Notes under the pieces: model-generated
The model's database searches: none
The model's input: the letters and a program-made list of their open reading frames with translations, nothing else
What the model was told of the DNA's origin: nothing
Shown here: positions 58,935 to 64,000 of the stretch, piece after piece
Layout of the letters: each line of letters starts with the position of its first letter
How positions within the stretch are numbered: position 1 is the stretch's first letter
NCBI RefSeq assembly: GCF_003233845.1
Contig: NZ_QKRB01000036.1
Location: 186,001 to 250,000 of the forward strand
Length of the DNA: 64,000 bases
Reading direction: 5' to 3'
Source: Paenibacillus sambharensis
Lineage (GTDB): Bacteria > Bacillota > Bacilli > Paenibacillales > Paenibacillaceae
Program-made: the position numbers and the translations under genes

Positions 58935-60668
58935 CTAGCCGTACAGCCGGGCGTAATAACCTCCGAGCGCCAGCAGGTCCTGGTGGCGGCCCCGCTCGAC
59001 GACCGTCCCTTGGTTCATGACGGTAATCACATCCGCATGTTCAACGGTACTGAGACGATGGGCGATTAGAATGGTGGTGCGCCCCTTCATCAATTCGTTC
59101 AGGGCCTTCTGTACCCAATGCTGGGATTCGTTATCCAGCGCGGAGGTCGCTTCGTCCAGCAGCAGAATCGGGGCATCCTTGAGAATCGCCCGGGCGATCG
59201 CAATCCGCTGTCTTTGTCCGCCCGACAACGACGCTCCTCTCTCTCCCACCGGCGTTTTATACTGCTCAGGAAGTTCCTGAATGAAATGGTGAGCGTACGC
59301 CGCTTTGGCTGCTTTGATCACTTCTTCATGCGCTGCATCCGGGTTGCCGTAACGGATGTTTTCCTCAATCGTGCCGGTAAACAAGAACGGCTCCTGCGGA
59401 ACATATGCAATCTGCCCCCGGATTTCGTTCAGCGTGTAATGGCCGAACGGTTTGCCCTGAAGCAGGATTTCTCCGCTGTCCACAGGATAAAAGCCGAGCA
59501 GCAGCTTGATCAGCGTACTTTTGCCGCTTCCGCTGGCCCCGACGATCGCGGCGACCTGGCCGGGTAACACCTGCATGGACATGCCCACAAGCACCTTTTT
59601 ATCCGCCTGATAGGAAAACTCCACATCGCGAAACTCCACCGCAGCCTCCGACACGAGCTCGCTGTGAGGAAGTCCCAAACGCTCCGGTTCTTCTTCCTCT
59701 CTAAGCACCTCTTGAATCCGGTGAGCGCCGGCGAGCGAATTTTGAGTCATCGACAGAACCATTCCCAAGTTCAGCAAGGCGTGCGTCAGATTCACCTGCA
59801 GAACCGCCAGGGCGGCGACGCTGCCCATTCCCATCAGTCCGTAAGCATAAAGTAGACTGCCGATGACGATGATGCCGCAGAACGTGACGTAGCTGATAAA
59901 ATGGTTCACCGCAGCCTGCATGCCGTTCTTCTGCGCGGTTTGCCGGAGCGTCTGCGTCATTTGTTCGTTCAACGCCTCGTACTGGCCGTAGATCGTGCGG
60001 ATGCGGAACAGCTTCACAATTTGAATGCCGCCCATAAAATCCTTGAATTTTTCCGTCATTTTACCGAGCGTCTGCAAGCCTTGTTCGGACAAGACGCGAA
60101 TATCCCGCGCAAATTTCAGGCTGACCACGGAGGACAGCAGCAAAATGACGAAGGATACGCCGGCAAACCGCCAATCGATCAACACCATGGAGATAATGGA
60201 GCCGATGCAAAAGACCACTTGAAGCAGCAAAACGAAATAAATCTGCGAGAATGTAAACTCAACGGTCGTTACGTCGTTGTTCACCCGCGACAGCAAATCC
60301 CCATGGTGCGTCTGCTCCAGGTATCTCGGCCGCAGCCGGCACAGCTTGTCATAAAGACGTTCGCGGATATTCAGCACCGTCAGCTCGACACTGCGCTGGT
60401 ACAAGTAAATGAACCAGGGGGATACCACGTTTTCCAGGAACAGGGCTGCGCCTAAAATAATAAAGGCTTCCACCATCAGGGACGTATCCCGGGACACGGC
60501 GAAATCAACCAGGTTATGTACGACCAGGCTGAAGGCGATCAGGAACAAGGTCTGGGTGAGCGCCGTCACGGCCAGGCCAATGGCATACTGGGTTTTGCGC
60601 TTGCGGTTCATAAACGTCAGCAAGTAGCCGAGTTCTTTTACTTGCGAGAGCCTTCCGCCCTTCATCAT
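58935..60668 (-). CDS. pmxD: ABC exporter PmxD (polymyxin export)
   Basis: A 577-residue half-transporter with an exporter membrane domain (about residues 20-310) and a complete nucleotide-binding domain: Walker A 'GASGSGKST', signature 'LSGGQRQ', Walker B 'PILLLDEATSALD', H-loop 'IAHRLSTV'. The start is the ATG at 60668, with GGGAGGTGGCG upstream; the open frame to 60800 overlaps the neighbour. Its ATG overlaps the stop of pmxC (ATGA). In the Paenibacillus polymyxa operon, pmxC and pmxD lie between pmxB and pmxE and export polymyxin; the order is the same here. Confidence 0.92.
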   Translation of the reverse strand: MMKGGRLSQVKELGYLLTFMNRKRKTQYAIGLAVTALTQTLFLIAFSLVVHNLVDFAVSRDTSLMVEAFIILGAALFLENVVSPWFIYLYQRSVELTVLNIRERLYDKLCRLRPRYLEQTHHGDLLSRVNNDVTTVEFTFSQIYFVLLLQVVFCIGSIISMVLIDWRFAGVSFVILLLSSVVSLKFARDIRVLSEQGLQTLGKMTEKFKDFMGGIQIVKLFRIRTIYGQYEALNEQMTQTLRQTAQKNGMQAAVNHFISYVTFCGIIVIGSLLYAYGLMGMGSVAALAVLQVNLTHALLNLGMVLSMTQNSLAGAHRIQEVLREEEEPERLGLPHSELVSEAAVEFRDVEFSYQADKKVLVGMSMQVLPGQVAAIVGASGSGKSTLIKLLLGFYPVDSGEILLQGKPFGHYTLNEIRGQIAYVPQEPFLFTGTIEENIRYGNPDAAHEEVIKAAKAAYAHHFIQELPEQYKTPVGERGASLSGGQRQRIAIARAILKDAPILLLDEATSALDNESQHWVQKALNELMKGRTTILIAHRLSTVEHADVITVMNQGTVVERGRHQDLLALGGYYARLYG

Positions 60669-62491
60669 GTGTACGCCACCTCCCTGCTTTCGGCAGACCC
60701 GGTAAATTCCTGGTCGTACGACTGGGCGTACAGTCCCTTCATCTTCAGCAATTGCTCGTGCGTGCCCTTCTCCACAATGTTCCCTTGCTCCATGACCCAA
60801 ATTTCGTCGGCGTTTTGTACGGTAGAAAGCCGGTGGGCAATAACCATCGTCGTTCTCTGCTTCATCAATACGCCCAGCGCTTCCTGAACCGCGCTTTCCG
60901 ACTCCGGATCAAGAGCCGACGTCGGCTCGTCCAGCAGCAGAACGGGAGCATCCTTCAGAAAAGCCCGGGCCATTGCAATGCGCTGGCGCTGCCCGCCGGA
61001 CAAAAAGCCGCCGCGTTCTCCGACATACGTCTGGTAGCCGCCCGGAAGCTGCATAATGAAGGCATGCGCCTGAGCGGCTTTGGCGGCCTCGATAATCTCG
61101 TCCATCGACGCTTCTTCCCGTCCGTAGCCGATATTTTCGGCGATCGTGCCGCTAAACAAATAAGAATCCTGGGTCACCACGGAAAAATGCGCCCGGAGCT
61201 GCTCCGGATCGGCGCCGTTGATCAGACTGCCGAACACGCGGATCTCGCCCTGATCCTCTGGAAGCCCATAAAAGCCGCATACCAGCTTAAACACCGTGCT
61301 CTTCCCTCCGCCGCTCGCTCCGACAAGCGCGATCGTCTTCCCTTCCGGCACCGAGAAGCTAAGATTCCGCAGAATCGGGGAGCTCTCCTCATACCCGAAG
61401 GTTACATCCCGAAACTCGATGGGGGCGGCGCCCGCTTTCGGAAGCGGACGGCCATTGTCCGTTTCGGTCGGCTGCTCGACGATTTCGGAGACCCTCCTCA
61501 AGGCACCGGCCATTTCGAACGTCCGCGTGATGAGCTCAGGAATATGCTCCAGCGGCTCCAGACACAAATTCAGCAAGTACAGGAAGGCGATCAGCTCTCC
61601 CGCACCCAGCTCCCCTTTGTAGATCAAATAGCTTCCGTAGCTGACGGCGAAAATGATCGGGCTGATCATCAGCGTGGACAGCAGCGGGTTAACCCAGGCT
61701 TCCCGCTTTTTCACGGCCAGCTTCTTCTGGGCCGTCAATTGCAGCAGCACCTGGTAGGAGCGTGATAACATGCCGGACAGCAGGTAGCTTTTTACAATAG
61801 CCATACCCCCGAGCGTATCCTGGAGGTTGACGTTCATTCGGCCCATGTTCGCCTGGGCTTCCTCCGTCAACCGCTCGAGCTGCTTGCCGATCCACTGGGA
61901 GACCAGCAGCGCTGCGGGAAATAACAGCAGGCTGTACAGCATCAGTTCCGGTTGGAGGTAGATCAAATAAGCGAAACAGCCGATGAACAGCAGCGGATGA
62001 TAAAACCACTGGGCGAGGTCCCGGATCATAAACTGCTGGATGAGCTGCAGGTCGTTGTTGATCCGCGACAAGACATCGCCGGAGTGCTGCTTTTCCAAAT
62101 AAGATACCGGGAGTTTGCCGATATGGCGCATGACATGGCTGCGGATATCCTGCACCGCAGAGGCGCTGCTTCGCTCCACGCCGAAGCTCATGAAGAATTT
62201 CGCCGGCACGCCGATCAAGATGACCCCAAAGACCGTGTACACGATTTGCAGAACGTCTGGCCCCGCCCCCTTCTCGGCCTGGGCGGTCAGCTGCTCGATC
62301 AGGCTTCCCGTCCATATCTCAATCACGGCGGCGGCAATCGCGGACAAGGTACCGACGATCATCCAGCCTTTGTGCCGGCTTACATAGGACATCAGCCAGC
62401 TGAAAGCTTTCCATGTCGCGTAAGCGGTTTGGCGCTTGGAAGGCGCCGATGTGCCATGTTCTCGAACAGACGGCTGGCGGTCAGCTTCCAT
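60665..62491 (-). CDS. pmxC: ABC exporter PmxC (polymyxin export)
   Basis: A 608-residue half-transporter: membrane domain (about residues 30-320) and nucleotide-binding domain with Walker A 'GASGGGKST', signature 'LSGGQRQ', Walker B 'VLLLDEPTSALD' and H-loop 'IAHRLSTV'. It overlaps the end of pmxB by 11 bases and the start of pmxD by 4, so the three are tightly coupled. Gene order and length match PmxC. It acts with PmxD, probably as a heterodimer, to export the lipopeptide. Confidence 0.92.
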   Translation of the reverse strand: MEADRQPSVREHGTSAPSKRQTAYATWKAFSWLMSYVSRHKGWMIVGTLSAIAAAVIEIWTGSLIEQLTAQAEKGAGPDVLQIVYTVFGVILIGVPAKFFMSFGVERSSASAVQDIRSHVMRHIGKLPVSYLEKQHSGDVLSRINNDLQLIQQFMIRDLAQWFYHPLLFIGCFAYLIYLQPELMLYSLLLFPAALLVSQWIGKQLERLTEEAQANMGRMNVNLQDTLGGMAIVKSYLLSGMLSRSYQVLLQLTAQKKLAVKKREAWVNPLLSTLMISPIIFAVSYGSYLIYKGELGAGELIAFLYLLNLCLEPLEHIPELITRTFEMAGALRRVSEIVEQPTETDNGRPLPKAGAAPIEFRDVTFGYEESSPILRNLSFSVPEGKTIALVGASGGGKSTVFKLVCGFYGLPEDQGEIRVFGSLINGADPEQLRAHFSVVTQDSYLFSGTIAENIGYGREEASMDEIIEAAKAAQAHAFIMQLPGGYQTYVGERGGFLSGGQRQRIAMARAFLKDAPVLLLDEPTSALDPESESAVQEALGVLMKQRTTMVIAHRLSTVQNADEIWVMEQGNIVEKGTHEQLLKMKGLYAQSYDQEFTGSAESREVAYT

Positions 62492-64000
62492 GCAGTACCC
62501 CGGCCTCCGCTTCGATCTGCCGCTTGACCTGCTCTAAGATGTCCCGGATGATGGCGGCCGTTTCGTCCACGCGCGCGAGTTCCAGCAATTCCTCGTGCGC
62601 ACCCTCCAGCCGGTAATCGGCGTAGGCTTGCGTCGTCGCCCCCCGCCAGGACGGCAGTTGGTGCTCCAGGCGGAACGCTTCGCTGTCCTTCGCAATCAAT
62701 TCGTAAATCCGGGCCGGGATCGTGCCCGAATTAATAAGCTGGGCTTCGTACGCCAAGGTCGCTTGGACCTTCCGGTGAACACGTTCCCGCACGAGCGGGT
62801 TGCTCATTAATTCCTTCTCTTCTTCGTCAAAATCAGCAAGCGTTTCTTCAAGCTCTTTCGCCGACGTATCGGAAGGCGTAAGCGTGTCCTTAATCCACGA
62901 GTCCACCATAAGCACGTCCGTTACGGAATACCCCCTTTTCTCCATTGTTTTGGCTACCTCGAACGTCAGGTTGCCTCCGAAGCAGTAGCCGAGCAGCACG
63001 TAAGGGCCTTCCGGCTGGATGCGGACGATCTCGTCCACATAACGGTTCAGCATGGCCTCGTAATTGGCCTCATCGTCGATAAAATCAATGCCGTAGAGCA
63101 CGAACCGGCCGTCCAGCCTGCTTGCGAGCTCCCGGTAACCGATGCCGAAGCCGCTGCCCGGAGGGAAGCAGAACACGTTCAGATCTCCTGCTTTATTCAG
63201 CCTCATGAAGGAGTCTCCACCTTTCCCCAGGCCGAGATCCCCCTCGCCGAGAGCCATCGCTTCTACGGTTACATGGTGGAATTGGCGATTCAGCGGTATC
63301 TCGATGCCCGTTTCATCGTAAACAGCTTGAACGAGTCTCATCAGACTTAACGAATTGCCGCCGAGCTCAAAAAAGTTATCCTTTACGCCGACCTGCGGGA
63401 CGCCAAGCGTATCCTGCCAGACGCGGGCGAGCTTCATTTCAAGCAGCGTTCTAGGCGCGACATATTCCGCTCCTCCGGCCGCGGCTTCCTCCGGAGCGGG
63501 CAGCGCTTTGCGGTCGGTCTTCCCGTTCGGGGTCAGCGGCATGCGCTCCAGCTGCACAAAGAACGACGGGATCATGTACCCTGGCATTCCCTGGGCCAGC
63601 GAGCTTCTCAGTTCGCTGACCGTCAGCGTCCGGTCCGCCACAAAGTAGGCGACAAGCTGCTTTTGGCCGTTCGCATCGTCGCGGGCGAGCACGATAGCTT
63701 CTTGCACGCCGCCGATCTTCAGCAGCTGCGTCTCGATCTCGTCCAGCTCGATCCGGTACCCGCGAATTTTGACCTGATGGTCAATCCGGCCCAGGTATTC
63801 GATGCTGCCGTCCGGCAGCCAAGCCGCCAAGTCGCCTGAGCGGTACAGCTTCTCCCCTGCCGCAAACGGGGAATCGACGAACTTCTCCGCCGTCAGATCC
63901 GGACGGTTCAGGTATCCTCTCGCTAGGCCTTCCCCGGCCACGTACATTTCGCCCGCTGCGCCGATCGGCACAGGGCGGCGGTTTTCATCCAGAATGTACA
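62481..64000 (-). CDS. pmxB: Polymyxin synthetase PmxB, partial: end of A, T and TE domains
   Basis: The visible part is the C-terminal half of an NRPS module, cut by the right edge. It starts inside an adenylation domain ('KLYRSGDLAAWLPDGS', 'YLGRIDHQVKIRGYRIELDE') nearly identical to the Thr-activating A2 of pmxE, followed by a T domain ('NFFELGGNSLSLMRLVQ') and a thioesterase. Its TE has 'VFCFPPGSGFGIGY' and a nucleophile elbow 'LLGYCFGGNL', so the nucleophile is Cys (codon 62982-62984) rather than the common Ser. In polymyxin biosynthesis PmxB adds Thr10 and its TE cyclises Thr10 onto Dab4. The A-domain code region is outside the window, so Thr is inferred from similarity. Confidence 0.93.
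   Translation of the reverse strand, partial: YILDENRRPVPIGAAGEMYVAGEGLARGYLNRPDLTAEKFVDSPFAAGEKLYRSGDLAAWLPDGSIEYLGRIDHQVKIRGYRIELDEIETQLLKIGGVQEAIVLARDDANGQKQLVAYFVADRTLTVSELRSSLAQGMPGYMIPSFFVQLERMPLTPNGKTDRKALPAPEEAAAGGAEYVAPRTLLEMKLARVWQDTLGVPQVGVKDNFFELGGNSLSLMRLVQAVYDETGIEIPLNRQFHHVTVEAMALGEGDLGLGKGGDSFMRLNKAGDLNVFCFPPGSGFGIGYRELASRLDGRFVLYGIDFIDDEANYEAMLNRYVDEIVRIQPEGPYVLLGYCFGGNLTFEVAKTMEKRGYSVTDVLMVDSWIKDTLTPSDTSAKELEETLADFDEEEKELMSNPLVRERVHRKVQATLAYEAQLINSGTIPARIYELIAKDSEAFRLEHQLPSWRGATTQAYADYRLEGAHEELLELARVDETAAIIRDILEQVKRQIEAEAGVLHGS

Noticed and set aside
60669-60800. Upstream extension of pmxD to 60800
   Set aside because: It lies inside pmxC, and the ATG at 60668 has GGGAGGTGG upstream and an ATGA overlap with the pmxC stop.

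Overview
The window looks like chromosomal DNA from a Gram-positive, spore-former-type bacterium, most likely a high-GC Paenibacillus or close relative. The evidence is strong GGAGG-type ribosome-binding sites, frequent TTG/GTG starts, sigma-A style promoters, a perfect cre site, a secreted GH26 mannanase, an accessory SecA and, above all, a polymyxin-type synthetase operon. The window holds two separate biosynthetic gene clusters with a short non-biosynthetic stretch between them.

Region 1 (1-32,990) is a dense accessory cluster that I cannot match to a described pathway. It has four stand-alone acyl/peptidyl carrier proteins, four BtrH-like proteins (BtrH is the cysteine-type acyltransferase fold that moves an acyl group off a carrier protein in butirosin biosynthesis), six phytanoyl-CoA-dioxygenase-like Fe/2-oxoglutarate oxygenases (one cut by the left edge) and three NodU/CmcH-type carbamoyltransferases. 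It also has two M29 metallo-aminopeptidases, two alpha/beta hydrolases, two FabZ-like hotdog proteins, a methyltransferase and a TIM-barrel isomerase-like protein. Sugar chemistry is represented by a GT1 glycosyltransferase and a split HldE-like sugar kinase/nucleotidyltransferase with a GT9 heptosyltransferase-like protein. A heterodimeric ABC exporter supplies export. Two VOC-fold proteins could give resistance or self-protection. The likely regulator is an ECF sigma factor fused to a C-terminal BtrH-like domain. No ketosynthase or adenylation/ligase enzyme for these carrier proteins is visible, so loading enzymes may lie left of the window. My inference is a glycosylated, multiply hydroxylated and carbamoylated small molecule built with carrier-protein-bound acyl or aminoacyl units that BtrH-like enzymes transfer. 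The M29 peptidases may remove an aminoacyl protecting group.

Region 2 (33,188-39,734) separates the clusters: a small acidic protein, a secreted multidomain beta-mannanase under an apparent cre site, a very small basic ORF, an accessory SecA ATPase, and an AT-rich orphan member of the BtrH-like group.

Region 3 (39,963-64,000, all on the minus strand) is a polymyxin-type operon in the order pmxB (3' part only), pmxC, pmxD, pmxE. PmxE has five modules plus a terminal condensation domain. Its adenylation signatures read Dab-Thr-Dab-Dab-Dab, with an epimerase in module 3, matching positions 1-5 of polymyxin (acyl-Dab-Thr-D-Dab-Dab-Dab). The missing pmxA would lie beyond the right edge.

A recurring theme in region 1, and its ABC exporter, is adjacent paralogue pairs in which one partner keeps the catalytic residues and the other has lost a key one.
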